This document shows positions 35,773-45,723 of a DNA stretch of 64,000 bases, one piece after another. Position numbers and translations under genes: made by a program. Origin of the DNA: Microseira wollei NIES-4236 (GTDB lineage Bacteria; Cyanobacteriota; Cyanobacteriia; Cyanobacteriales; Aerosakkonemataceae); contig NZ_BLAY01000021.1 of the NCBI RefSeq assembly GCF_020521235.1, forward strand, positions 1-64,000. The letters are read 5' to 3'. Positions within the stretch are counted from its first letter, which is position 1. The number at the start of each line of letters is the position of its first letter. The notes beneath the pieces were generated by a model that saw only the letters and a program-made list of their open reading frames with translations, made no database searches and had not been told where the DNA came from.

Positions 35773-37821
35773 TTAGGCAACAGAGATATCAAGTCTGGGT
35801 AAGAAATCTGTACCGAGATTTGGCTGCATCTGGGCGAACATGGGTGAGATCGCATCCAATGAGTTTGGCTCAAAAAACTCTGCCACCCTATTACTTTTCT
35901 GCGTCATACCTGCATCTATAGGTATTGAATTAAATGGTAGAGTAGGGGATGCGTTAGCGAAGCTTTCCGCAGGAATCGCTGTTTCAACTACATCTACAAC
36001 AGATGTATTATGGATGCGATCGCTTGACCGCAAATTATTACTCTCAGGCTCGATCAAATCTCCAGTTACGCTGTCAAAACTTGCCGATAAAGCTGCAACT
36101 TCTTGGCTCTGATTTGTGGAATTAGCCAAGCTAAATCCACTGCGGTTTGAATTAGCATTGGCAGTAATTATCCTTTCTACTTGCACGGGCGACAGATTAG
36201 GATTGGCACTTAAAATCAAAGCAGCGACACCCGACACGTGAGGTGCAGCATACGATGTACCAGTTTTAGTGCCATATCTGCTCAACGGAAATGTAGAGTA
36301 AATATCAACCCCAGGAGCGGTTACATAGTCTAACCGGGTTGTTCCTGCTCGATTGGAAATCCAAGACATATTATTATTGCGATCAACTGACCCAACAGCA
36401 ATTCCAAAATGGGTAGCATAGCGTGCTGGGTAGTCGGGTACTATGTCGCCATCATTTCCAGATGATAAAATAACAACCGTCCCTTTTCCAATTGCATAAC
36501 GAATCGCTTGTGTTACGGGATCGTTAGTAATATCATTACCCATACTGAGATTAATTACATTGGCTCCATTATCGGCAGCATAGCGAATTCCAGCAGCAAC
36601 ATTTACCCCATAGCCTCCATTAGCTCCATTGTAAACTTTTACAGGCATAATTTTGGCATTGAAAGCCACACCTGTCATACCAAACTCATTATTTTCTGCT
36701 GCAATAATCCCTGCTATGTGAGTTCCATGATAATAGAAATCCATTGGATTGTTATTGCTATCTGCAAAATTCCAACCCCGGACATCATCAACAAAACCAT
36801 TGCGGTCATCATCAACTCCGTTACCAGTAATTTCTTTGGTATTAATCCAAATATTGTTATCTAAGTCGGGGTGTGTGTAGTCAACACCGCTATCTACGAC
36901 AGCCACTACAATGCCTTGCCCAGTGTAACCTTTACTCCAAGCTTCTGGAGCTTTTACCATATCCAAATTCCAATTATTGCCACCTAAATTGGGAACGTCT
37001 GAAAAAGGGCTTTGTCCGATGGCGGCGGCTACAGCGGCTGAAGCATTCACCAAGCCATAGCCAATGCTAGCACTATATGGAATTGGAGAGAAAGAGCGTC
37101 CTTCAAAAAAACCGTAACTTTGGAAATGTTCCCACAATTGACGATTGTTAAAACTAGCCAAGTCGCCATTGCTCGCGCGGTAGAAGTTTATATCCAGAAA
37201 CGGTGAAAAAATCCTGCCTTCATTTATACCCCAATCAATTAAGTGATTGAACAGTTGACGATTGCTCAAGTTGACTAAGTCGGGATTGGTAGCGCGGTAG
37301 AAATTGAGATCGATAAATGGAGAAAAGGCTCGCGCTTCCTCGACACCAAAAGTTAGCAGGTGATTGAACCGTTGACGATGAGTCTGGTTGGCTAAATCTG
37401 GATTGCTGTCACGGTAAAAATTGAGGTTGACAAAGGGTGAAAAAGAGCGTCCTTCATTCAAACCAAAATTGACTAAATGATCGAAAAGTTGGCGATTACT
37501 AAAATTAAATCTGGCTAAATCTGAGTTCCTAGCGCGGTAGTAATTGAGGTTTACAATCGGTGAAAAATCTCGTCCTTCATTTAAACCAAAATTTGCCAAG
37601 TGTTCCAACAGTTGACGATTGCTCAAGTGGCTCAGATCGCCATTTCTATTGCGGTAAAATTTTAGATCGACCAAGGGCGAGAAAACTCGCCCCTCGGCTA
37701 GACCATAATCTCTCCAGTGCTGTAATGCTCGCTGGTTGTCAAAGTTACGCAAGTCTGGGTTATTGGCTCGATAAAAATCTGCGTCAAATAGGTTTTCCAG
37801 GGCTATAGGTTGATTAGACAT
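35773..37821 (-). CDS. Subtilase (S8) with six N-terminal tandem repeats
   Basis: This 682-residue protein opens with six repeats of about 42 residues (about 10-250; consensus DLNFYRxxNPDL...FGLNEGRxFSP), then an S8 protease. Catalytic residues are intact: Asp310 (VVDSGVDYTHPDL), His365 (YHGTHIAG) and Ser523 (TGTSYAAPHVSG). The roughly 110-residue C-terminal tail is low-complexity. There is no signal peptide at the chosen ATG (37821). The longer frame to 37974 adds a poor hydrophobic stretch. It lies in the CHAT gene run on the same strand, so a proteolytic partnership is possible. Confidence 0.92.
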   Translation of the reverse strand: MSNQPIALENLFDADFYRANNPDLRNFDNQRALQHWRDYGLAEGRVFSPLVDLKFYRNRNGDLSHLSNRQLLEHLANFGLNEGRDFSPIVNLNYYRARNSDLARFNFSNRQLFDHLVNFGLNEGRSFSPFVNLNFYRDSNPDLANQTHRQRFNHLLTFGVEEARAFSPFIDLNFYRATNPDLVNLSNRQLFNHLIDWGINEGRIFSPFLDINFYRASNGDLASFNNRQLWEHFQSYGFFEGRSFSPIPYSASIGYGLVNASAAVAAAIGQSPFSDVPNLGGNNWNLDMVKAPEAWSKGYTGQGIVVAVVDSGVDYTHPDLDNNIWINTKEITGNGVDDDRNGFVDDVRGWNFADSNNNPMDFYYHGTHIAGIIAAENNEFGMTGVAFNAKIMPVKVYNGANGGYGVNVAAGIRYAADNGANVINLSMGNDITNDPVTQAIRYAIGKGTVVILSSGNDGDIVPDYPARYATHFGIAVGSVDRNNNMSWISNRAGTTRLDYVTAPGVDIYSTFPLSRYGTKTGTSYAAPHVSGVAALILSANPNLSPVQVERIITANANSNRSGFSLANSTNQSQEVAALSASFDSVTGDLIEPESNNLRSSDRIHNTSVVDVVETAIPAESFANASPTLPFNSIPIDAGMTQKSNRVAEFFEPNSLDAISPMFAQMQPNLGTDFLPRLDISVA
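35952..35979. repeat. 28-bp repeat shared, inverted, with two CHAT genes
   Basis: The 28-mer beginning CGTTAGCGAAGCTTTCCGCA is the exact reverse complement of 39360-39387 and 41930-41957 in the CHAT genes. It is in coding sequence at all three places. Here it is read as AIPAESFANA. Confidence 0.9.
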
Positions 37822-38038
37822 AAAGTATCTCCTAGTTGGAGTGGGCAAAGTGGATGCATTTAATTTAGGATTAGGATGGAATGAGAAAAATATGCAACCT
37901 ATGCAAAGAAACCCGGTTTTTTTGAAAAACCGGGTTTCTGGGGAAAAGGTAGTATCAAAAGAAACGTCTGGCAAAAATTACTAGGACAGGCAGGATGCCC
38001 ATCCCACAATAGTAGAGGCGTTACATGTAACGTTTCTA

Positions 38039-40594
38039 CTATTCCAGCTTGACAAATTGACCGTTTTCAACTTTGATTAATGCATCAGATCGCTGTTTCT
38101 GAAATAGGAATTCTCGTTCGCCTGTGTTGCTGTTGAACTTAAATTCTCCGGTGACACCTTGGACTTTAAAGTTGGCAGATCTGAGGATATTGTCTAATTG
38201 GTCACGAGTTGGATTTTTTTCTAGCAAGAGTTGTTGTAAAGCGGTGGCGATCGCTCGCGTTGCATCCCCAGCCATCGTCGTTCGCCAAGTGTTTAATTCT
38301 GCTTTCCAAAGCGAGCGAAAAGCATCTTTTTCTTTTTGATCGGGGAAGTATGGAACTGATAATGTCAAACCTTCTACTGCTTTTCCTCCCCACTCCATTG
38401 TTTTATCGTTATACAAAGTTGGACTGCCATACAGCTTAATAGGTAACTGATTTTCTCGAATCGCCTTAAATATCTCGCTCGTCTTTCGCAGATTATCTAC
38501 ATAGGGTGCTATCAGCAAAATATTTGCTTTGTTTTTTCTAATTTCTTCAACCACAGTCATGGGTTGGAAATTTGGTTTTCCCAGAGTACAAGGTATGTCG
38601 ATAATCTGTCCTCCATAGGCTGAAACAACGTACCTAAATTCGCTTCTAAACGATTTCTGATCTGGGGATACCTCATCTAAACAAACAGCAACTTTGGTCT
38701 TAAGAATTTCCTTGCCAAGACCTTTAGATAATTGTGCGGCAAAGAAAGTAATTTGCGGAACCATGCGAAAAACATACGCAGGTTCTTGCAATTGGTTGGC
38801 AAAGCTTGTTGGGGAAACCATGACTAATTTCCCTTGTTTATAAATAGGAGCGGCTGCAACAGAAGCAACGCTGGTATTATGTGCAACAACTGCAAAAATG
38901 GCGGGATCTTTGACAAACTTACTAGCAACTTTTCTCACTAGATTGGGATCGTTATTATCATTCGCGATCGCTACCTGTAATGGTAAGCCATTAATCCCGT
39001 AGTTGCGATTAACTTCCTCTTGCACAGAAGCTACACCCCGCAATATTTCCTCGGCTATTGGTTGGTTGTTACCAAGGGGTATGCTGACGGCAATTTTAAT
39101 CGTCTGTTTGCTATTCGCTGCTATGGCATTGTTTAAATAAATTCGCGCCTCCGGATCGTTGGGATTTTTATCGAGAGATGCTTTAAATTTTGCTATGGCT
39201 ACTCCGTAGTTTTTATCCGCAAAAGCTTTGACACCTGCTTCTTTTTCAGGTGTGGTGTTTTGGCTGAGCATTTCTTCGCCTAAGCTGATTCCAGAAACAC
39301 GAGTAGAATCTTTATCTAGATCGATGATTTTATGGATGGCAAAGGCTAGGGTGATGAGTGCGATTCCTGCGGAAAGCTTCGCTAACGATCCCACACTCCA
39401 TCCCGCAACTTGCTTAATTTTCAGTTTTGGGTTTCTATCTTCCTTTGGCTTTTGATCTAACTCTTTTTCCGCTTGATTTGACTGTTCTTGTCGTGGATAA
39501 AATAGCGGTGGTTCTTCCGGATTTTGAAAAATGACGGGTAGCCAAGAGGCATTAGGAGAATAATCTTCTACTTCATCACTTAACTTTTTCCTGGCTTTAC
39601 ACACGGCTTGATGTAAAGACTTCCCTTCTTGAGCAAAGTTAGTTAGAAAATGCTCTAAAAATTTTTGAGCAACTTTATCGTGGACTGGCTCCCTCATTAC
39701 GATAATATGAGGAATCTTGACCTCTTCAAGTTGTCGCGCTAAACCTAATCCATCGCAAGAATTAAAAATCGCCAGCTTCAATCCATTTTTGACAGCTATT
39801 CGTAACTCTTCCTTGATCTTCTGAGGTGATAAAGATTTTTGGTCATTAATCCAAATTATCGCATCACTTTCGTCTGGTTGAGTTGCACTATGTCCCGCAA
39901 AGAAGACAATATCCCAAGGCTCTTTTCTAAGTTTTTCTCTGAGTTCTTCCAATCCAGGTTGTCTGAGCGGCTTTAATTCTGCTCCAGGTAATGTTTTTTC
40001 AAGAATATCCCAATCGGTTTGAATATCAATGTTTTCATCGCTTCCCAAAATCACTAAAATTTTGACAGGAAAGCTCATAGCTCCTGTTTCCTGCGATTTT
40101 TTACTGCTGCTTAACGCCACTTCAAAGTTGTCATATTCTTCGCTCAGCAAATGCCATAACTCCCAAGGTAGCTTTTGTAATTCTGGGTTGGCAGTTTGCA
40201 CGATGAAGCTTACAGGTTCATCCGCTGTCACGTTCCGCGATAATGTCCAGTTGATCTTCTCTAGCGAGGATTTTCTTAACCAATGCTTGAAATCTTTTTC
40301 AAACTTGTCAGCGGCTTCTCGCGCGCGCTGTTCGCTGTTTATACTAGATTGTGTAATTATGTTTGGTGGAACCTCAATCTGTCGTCTCCACCAGCGGCAA
40401 TTTTCATCTTTACCCCAAAGGTAGTAAGCGTCTTTCCATTCCCGGTAGCTGGCTATAATTTTAGAGTTTGGGAGCAGAGTTTCGGTAACTTCATCAGCAC
40501 AAAGTTTACCATTTTCACCCCTAATTTCTAAGGTGACGGGAAACCCTTGCTCGAAATTACCTTGGTCAATTCTGAAAATAACTCGCTTGCTCAT
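38039..40594 (-). CDS. CHAT protease - membrane - ABC binding-domain receptor, copy 1
   Basis: This 851-residue fusion has an unrecognised N-terminal domain (about 1-125, MSKRVIFRIDQGNF), then a CHAT caspase-like domain (about 175-368) with the His/Cys pair intact (His235 in FFAGHSAT, Cys280 in IFNSCDG). One membrane helix follows (about 400-424), a TPR-like segment (448-495) and a Leu/Ile/Val-type periplasmic binding domain (498-850). I infer that ligand binding outside controls proteolysis inside. AAGGAG precedes the ATG; the gap to copy 2 is 20 bp. Long stretches are almost identical to copy 2, so the two arose by recent duplication or gene conversion. Confidence 0.9.
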   Translation of the reverse strand: MSKRVIFRIDQGNFEQGFPVTLEIRGENGKLCADEVTETLLPNSKIIASYREWKDAYYLWGKDENCRWWRRQIEVPPNIITQSSINSEQRAREAADKFEKDFKHWLRKSSLEKINWTLSRNVTADEPVSFIVQTANPELQKLPWELWHLLSEEYDNFEVALSSSKKSQETGAMSFPVKILVILGSDENIDIQTDWDILEKTLPGAELKPLRQPGLEELREKLRKEPWDIVFFAGHSATQPDESDAIIWINDQKSLSPQKIKEELRIAVKNGLKLAIFNSCDGLGLARQLEEVKIPHIIVMREPVHDKVAQKFLEHFLTNFAQEGKSLHQAVCKARKKLSDEVEDYSPNASWLPVIFQNPEEPPLFYPRQEQSNQAEKELDQKPKEDRNPKLKIKQVAGWSVGSLAKLSAGIALITLAFAIHKIIDLDKDSTRVSGISLGEEMLSQNTTPEKEAGVKAFADKNYGVAIAKFKASLDKNPNDPEARIYLNNAIAANSKQTIKIAVSIPLGNNQPIAEEILRGVASVQEEVNRNYGINGLPLQVAIANDNNDPNLVRKVASKFVKDPAIFAVVAHNTSVASVAAAPIYKQGKLVMVSPTSFANQLQEPAYVFRMVPQITFFAAQLSKGLGKEILKTKVAVCLDEVSPDQKSFRSEFRYVVSAYGGQIIDIPCTLGKPNFQPMTVVEEIRKNKANILLIAPYVDNLRKTSEIFKAIRENQLPIKLYGSPTLYNDKTMEWGGKAVEGLTLSVPYFPDQKEKDAFRSLWKAELNTWRTTMAGDATRAIATALQQLLLEKNPTRDQLDNILRSANFKVQGVTGEFKFNSNTGEREFLFQKQRSDALIKVENGQFVKLE

Positions 40595-40614
40595 TTATGC
40601 TACTCCTTTTATAA

Positions 40615-43158
40615 CTATTCAATCTTGACAAATTGACCGTTTTCAATTCTGATTAAGGCGTCAGAGCGCTGTTTATGAAACAGAAATTCCCGTTCGCCTG
40701 TGTTACTGTTGAACTTAAATTCTCCGGTGACTCCTTTGACTTTAAAATTGGGGGTTATGAGGATATTGTCTAATTGGTCACGAGTGGGATTTTTTTCTAG
40801 CAATAGTTGTTGTAAAGCGGTGGCGATCGCTCGCGTTGCATCCCCAGCCATCGTCGTTCGCCAAGTGTTTAATTCTGCTTTCCAAAGCGAGCGAAACGCA
40901 TCTTTTTCTTTCGCATCTGGGTAGTAGGGAACTGGTAATGTCAAGCCTTCTACTGCTTCCCCGCCTGTAAGAGTTTGCTCGGTATGCAAAGTTGGGCTGC
41001 CATACAGCTTAATCGGTAACTGACTTTCTCGAACTGCTTTGAAGAGAGCGATCGCATTTTGTACGTTATTTGAATGGGGTGCGATCATCAAGCTGTTAGC
41101 CTTGTTCCTTCTAATTGCCTCAATTACAGTATTTGGATTGAAATTGTGGACTGAAAGGTCACATTCTAGATCGATGTTCTGTCCTTTAAAAGCTGAAACA
41201 ACGTACTTAAATTCTCTTCTCAATGATTCATTATTTGAGGAGACATCTAAACACACTGCAATTTTTGGTTCAGATATTTCCCGATCGATCGATTTAGACA
41301 ACTGCGAGGTAAAGAAACTGATCTGGGGAACCATCCGAAAAATATACGCAGCCTGTTTGATGTCGGTCGAAAAGCTAGTGGGGGAAAGCATGACTAATTT
41401 CCCATCCTGATAAATCGGAGCTGCTGCGAGGGTAGCCTCGCTTGCATTGTGTCCGACAACTGCAAAAATAGCGGGATCTTTGACAAACTTACGGGCAACT
41501 TTTTGAGCCAGAACGGGGTCGTTATTATCATTAGCAATGACTACCTGTAATGACTTGCCATTAATTCCGTCGTCGCGATTAATCTCCTGATGAACTGCCG
41601 CAACACCCCGTAAAATCTCTTCGGCTCTAGTTTGATTAGGCCCAAAGGGTACGCTAATAGCAATTTTAATTGTTTCTTTGTGAGACGCTGCTTTGGCATT
41701 GTTTAAATAAATTCGCGCCTCCGGATCGTTGGGGTTTTTATCGAGAGATGCTTTAAAGTTTGCTATTGCCTCCGAGTAGTTTTTATTGGCAAAAGCTTTT
41801 ACGCCTGCTGCTTTTTCAGGTGTACTATTTTGGCTGAGGATTTCTTCTCCTAAGCTGATTCCAGAAACACGGGTAGAATCTTTATCAAGCTCGATGATTT
41901 TATGGATGGCAAAGGCTAGGGTGATGAGTGCGATTCCTGCGGAAAGCTTCGCTAACGATCCCACACTCCATCCCGCAATTTTTTTGATTTTCAGTTGTGG
42001 TTTTTGGTCTTCCTCTTGCTTTGCTGCTGGCTTTTCTTCTGGGGTTGACTGCTGTTCTCGCGGATAAAATAGCGGTGGTTCTTCAGGATTTTGGAAAATT
42101 ACAGGTAGCCAAGAGGCGCTAGGAGAACGATCTTCTACTTCATCACGACTTAACTTTTTCCTTGCCTCACATACTGCTCGATGTAAAGATTCCCCGTTGG
42201 CAAAGCGAGTCAGAAAATGCTCTAAAAACTTTTGGGCAACTTTGTCGTGGACAGGTTCGCGCATGACAATAATGTGGGGAATATTTAACTTATCAAGTTG
42301 TCGTGCTAAGCCCAATCCATCACAAGAATTAAAAATCGCCAGTTTCAATCCATTTGTGACAGCTTCTTGCAATTCTATCTCAATCTCTTTAGGCGATAAG
42401 GATTTTTGGTCGTTAATCCAAATTCGCGCATCATTTTCGTTTGGATAAGTCGCACTATGTCCGGCAAAGAAGACAACATCCCAAGGCTGAGAGTTAAGTT
42501 TTTCTCTTAATTCGGGCAATTGAGGTTTGTCTATCCGGGTTAGGTTGGCTCCGGGTAATGTCTTAAGACTATTCCAATCAGGTTCAAGATCGATGTTTTC
42601 ATCGCTTCCCAAAATAACTAAAATTTTGACAGGAAAGCTAAGTTCTCCTTTTATCGGTTCTTTTTTCCGGCTCAAAGCTACTTGGAAATACTTATAGCCT
42701 TCGATTAAATCGCATATATCCCAAGGAAGTTTTTGTAACTCTACGTTGTCAGTTTGCACGATGAAAGTTACAGGTTCATCTTCTTGGACATTTCGCCATA
42801 ATCTCTTTTCTATATCCTTTATTAAGGATTGATTTAGCCAATTATTGAAAGATATTTGAAACTCGCCAGCCGCATTTTTCACGCGATTTACACTGTCTTC
42901 ACTGGTAGAATAGTTTTGATTCATGCTTGGTGGCACATCAATTACTCGTCTCCACCAGCGACAATTTTCATCTTTACCCCAAGCGTAGTAAGCTTGTTGC
43001 CATTGCTGGTATTTGGTGAGAATTTCAGAGTTGGGAACCAGAGTACCAAAAGCTTCCCCAGCCAGAAGGTTACGCTGATGATCCCGAATTTCTAAACTGA
43101 CGGGAAAACCTTGCTCGAAATTACCTTGATCTATTCTGAAAATAACTCGCTTGCTCAT
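40615..43158 (-). CDS. CHAT protease - membrane - ABC binding-domain receptor, copy 2
   Basis: At 847 residues it has the same architecture as copy 1: N-terminal domain, CHAT with His234 (FFAGHSAT) and Cys279 (FNSCDG), a membrane helix with nearly the same sequence (SVGSLAKLSAGIALITLAF), TPR-like segment, binding domain. The ligand-binding half has diverged more than the CHAT half (for example VSVPFGPNQTRAEEI), as expected if copies sense different ligands. ATG at 43158 (MSKRV) with GGGG upstream is chosen over an in-frame extension to 43194. It lies 19 bp after copy 3. Confidence 0.9.
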   Translation of the reverse strand: MSKRVIFRIDQGNFEQGFPVSLEIRDHQRNLLAGEAFGTLVPNSEILTKYQQWQQAYYAWGKDENCRWWRRVIDVPPSMNQNYSTSEDSVNRVKNAAGEFQISFNNWLNQSLIKDIEKRLWRNVQEDEPVTFIVQTDNVELQKLPWDICDLIEGYKYFQVALSRKKEPIKGELSFPVKILVILGSDENIDLEPDWNSLKTLPGANLTRIDKPQLPELREKLNSQPWDVVFFAGHSATYPNENDARIWINDQKSLSPKEIEIELQEAVTNGLKLAIFNSCDGLGLARQLDKLNIPHIIVMREPVHDKVAQKFLEHFLTRFANGESLHRAVCEARKKLSRDEVEDRSPSASWLPVIFQNPEEPPLFYPREQQSTPEEKPAAKQEEDQKPQLKIKKIAGWSVGSLAKLSAGIALITLAFAIHKIIELDKDSTRVSGISLGEEILSQNSTPEKAAGVKAFANKNYSEAIANFKASLDKNPNDPEARIYLNNAKAASHKETIKIAISVPFGPNQTRAEEILRGVAAVHQEINRDDGINGKSLQVVIANDNNDPVLAQKVARKFVKDPAIFAVVGHNASEATLAAAPIYQDGKLVMLSPTSFSTDIKQAAYIFRMVPQISFFTSQLSKSIDREISEPKIAVCLDVSSNNESLRREFKYVVSAFKGQNIDLECDLSVHNFNPNTVIEAIRRNKANSLMIAPHSNNVQNAIALFKAVRESQLPIKLYGSPTLHTEQTLTGGEAVEGLTLPVPYYPDAKEKDAFRSLWKAELNTWRTTMAGDATRAIATALQQLLLEKNPTRDQLDNILITPNFKVKGVTGEFKFNSNTGEREFLFHKQRSDALIRIENGQFVKIE

Positions 43159-43177
43159 ATTGATATCCCCGTTCAAT

Positions 43178-45694
43178 CTATTCAACGTTGACAAATTGCT
43201 CGTCTTGAATTCGGATTAAGGCATCAGAACGATCTTGCTGCGATGGGAATTCGCGTTCGCCTGTGTTGCTGTTGAAATAAAATTCTCCAGTTAACCCCTT
43301 GACCTTAAAATTCTGATCTCTGAGGATACGATCTAATGCCTGACGAGTCGTTGGTTTGTTTTGCTTTAATAGTTGTTGTAAACCTGTGGCGATCGCTTTC
43401 GTCGCATCCTCAGCCATCGGCGATCGCCAAGTGTTGAGTTCAATCCCCCAGCGTGCATGAAATTCCTTCTTTTGTTGTTCTTTTTCTGCTGTATTGGGGA
43501 AGTAGGGAACCGAGATTGTTAATCCTTCTACTGCTTTTCCTCCTAACTGAATGGTTTCCTTGGTATACATAGTTGGACTGCCATATAGCTGAATCGATAG
43601 ATCGCTGTCTCGCACTGCTTTTAAGATGGCGATCGCTTTTGGCAGATTATTGACATGGGGTGATACCAGCAGGCTGTTAGCCTTGTTTTCTTTAATCGCT
43701 TCAACGACAGTACTGGGATTGAAATTTAGGTCTGCAAGGTCACAGGGTAGATCGACTGTTTTCCCTCCATTGGCTAAAGTAACCGACTGAAATTCTTGTT
43801 TATACGATTGATTATCTGGGGATGGATCGATACACATGGCAACATTGGGTTTAGAGATTCGGTTGCCAATAGCTTTCGATAAGTGTGCGGCAAAAAAAGT
43901 AATCTGAGGAACCATCCGAAAAATATAAGCCGGTTGCTTCAATTGGTTAGCAAAGCTAGTTGCGGAAACCATAACTAATTCCCCGTCTTTATAGATAGGT
44001 GCTGCTACAACAGAAGCACTGCTAGCATTATGTCCAACGACGGCTAAAATTGTCGGGTCTTCAACAAATTTACGAGCAACTTCTTTAACCAAAGCGCCGT
44101 CATTATTATCATTGGCAATGACCACCTGTAATGGCAAGCCATTAATTCCCGATTCTTGATTAATCTTCTCTTGAACTTCCGCAACCCCGCGTAAAATTTC
44201 CTCGGCGATGGGTTGATTGTTACCAAGGGGTACGCTGACGGCAATTTTAAAGGTTGTTTTGCTGTTTGCTGCTTTGGCATTATTTAAGTAAATGCGTGCC
44301 TCCGGATCGTTCGGATTCTTCTGAAGCGATGCTTGAAAATATTCCACCGCTGCCGGGTACTTTTTATCCCGAAATGCTTTGATACCTGCTTGTTTTTCCG
44401 GGGTGCTATTTTTTTCGCTGAGGATTTCTTCTCCTAAGCTGATTCCTGGCGATCGCGTCGAATCTTTATCCTCGATGAATGGATAGATGATAAATGCTAG
44501 GCTTATGAGTGCGATCGCTCCCATTCCCCACCATGCAAGTTGCCGATCTTTTTGTTTCTTTTCTGGCGGTTTCGGTTGAGGGTCTTGTATTATTGTAACC
44601 GCAGGTTGCGGATAAAATAGCGGTGGTTCTTCAGGATTTTGGAAAATAACGGGTAGCCAAGAAGCCTTCGGAGAGTCATTTTCTAATAACCTTAATTGAT
44701 CGCGTGCTTCGCGCACTGCTTCGTGTAAAGAAGCACCTTTAGCAAACTCAGTTAGAAAAGCATTCAAAAACATTTGAGCCACTCGATCGTGGATTGGCTC
44801 CCGCATGACTATAATATGGGGAATTTCCAAACTATCCAATTGTCGTGCTAATCCCAATCCATCACATGAGTTAAAAATCGCCAGCTTTAATCCATTTCTG
44901 GCAGCTTGAATCAGCGAAATTCTTAACTGAGCGGGGGATAAATATTCTGATTCATTGAGCCAAATTCTGCCATCATTTCCGTCTGGTCTAGTTGCGCTAT
45001 GTCCGGCAAAAAAGATAATATTCCAAGGCTGACTCCTCAAGGTATCTCTGAGTTTGCTTGAGTCAGGTTTTTGCAGCAAAACTAATTCGGCATTCGGTAA
45101 TTTATTCTGGATAATATTCCCATCGGTTTCAATCTCAATGTTTTCGTCGCTTCCCAAAATTACTAGGATTCTTACTCTTCCGCTCAAAGCTGCTGCTGGA
45201 GAGCGGCTGGCAGTCCCCAAAGCAACTTCAGCATGGTTATAATATTCCTGAAGGAAATTCCATTGTTCCCAAGGGAGTTTCTGTAACTCTTGGTTATCTG
45301 TCTGTACAACGAAACTCACCGATTCATTTTTGCCAACGGTATGTAGCAGTTGTCGCGTAATTTGTTCTAATGAACAATTATTTAGCCATGTATTAAAATA
45401 CTCTTCAAATTGGCAAGCAGATTTTTCAGCTTCATGCTGTAAGTCATAACTCGATGAGTTTGTCTCCATATGCTCGGCAGCATCAATCTTTCGCCTCCAC
45501 CAACGGTAGCTTTCTCCCCAAGATTTGTAATCGTCTTGCCACTTATTATAAAGTTCGAGAGTTTTTTGTGCGATCGCAAGTTTACCCCTGACTTCTTTAC
45601 CGCACATCCTCCCATTTTCTCTAATAGTCAATGTGACGGGAAAACCTTGCTCGAAATCTCCTTGCTCGATTCTAAAGATTACTCGCTTACTCAT
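43178..45694 (-). CDS. CHAT protease - membrane - ABC binding-domain receptor, copy 3
   Basis: This 838-residue protein keeps the layout; His232 (FFAGHSAT) and Cys277 (FNSCDGL) are present. The membrane helix differs from copies 1 and 2 (LAWWGMGAIALISLAFIIYPF), while the extracytoplasmic TPR-like and binding domains remain clearly related (VSVPLGNNQPIAEEILRGVA). A strong AAAGGAG precedes the ATG. It is 29 bp after copy 4 and 19 bp before copy 2. Confidence 0.9.
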   Translation of the reverse strand: MSKRVIFRIEQGDFEQGFPVTLTIRENGRMCGKEVRGKLAIAQKTLELYNKWQDDYKSWGESYRWWRRKIDAAEHMETNSSSYDLQHEAEKSACQFEEYFNTWLNNCSLEQITRQLLHTVGKNESVSFVVQTDNQELQKLPWEQWNFLQEYYNHAEVALGTASRSPAAALSGRVRILVILGSDENIEIETDGNIIQNKLPNAELVLLQKPDSSKLRDTLRSQPWNIIFFAGHSATRPDGNDGRIWLNESEYLSPAQLRISLIQAARNGLKLAIFNSCDGLGLARQLDSLEIPHIIVMREPIHDRVAQMFLNAFLTEFAKGASLHEAVREARDQLRLLENDSPKASWLPVIFQNPEEPPLFYPQPAVTIIQDPQPKPPEKKQKDRQLAWWGMGAIALISLAFIIYPFIEDKDSTRSPGISLGEEILSEKNSTPEKQAGIKAFRDKKYPAAVEYFQASLQKNPNDPEARIYLNNAKAANSKTTFKIAVSVPLGNNQPIAEEILRGVAEVQEKINQESGINGLPLQVVIANDNNDGALVKEVARKFVEDPTILAVVGHNASSASVVAAPIYKDGELVMVSATSFANQLKQPAYIFRMVPQITFFAAHLSKAIGNRISKPNVAMCIDPSPDNQSYKQEFQSVTLANGGKTVDLPCDLADLNFNPSTVVEAIKENKANSLLVSPHVNNLPKAIAILKAVRDSDLSIQLYGSPTMYTKETIQLGGKAVEGLTISVPYFPNTAEKEQQKKEFHARWGIELNTWRSPMAEDATKAIATGLQQLLKQNKPTTRQALDRILRDQNFKVKGLTGEFYFNSNTGEREFPSQQDRSDALIRIQDEQFVNVE

Positions 45695-45723
45695 TTCGAT
45701 ACTCCTTTAAGTTTGGTTGTTAG

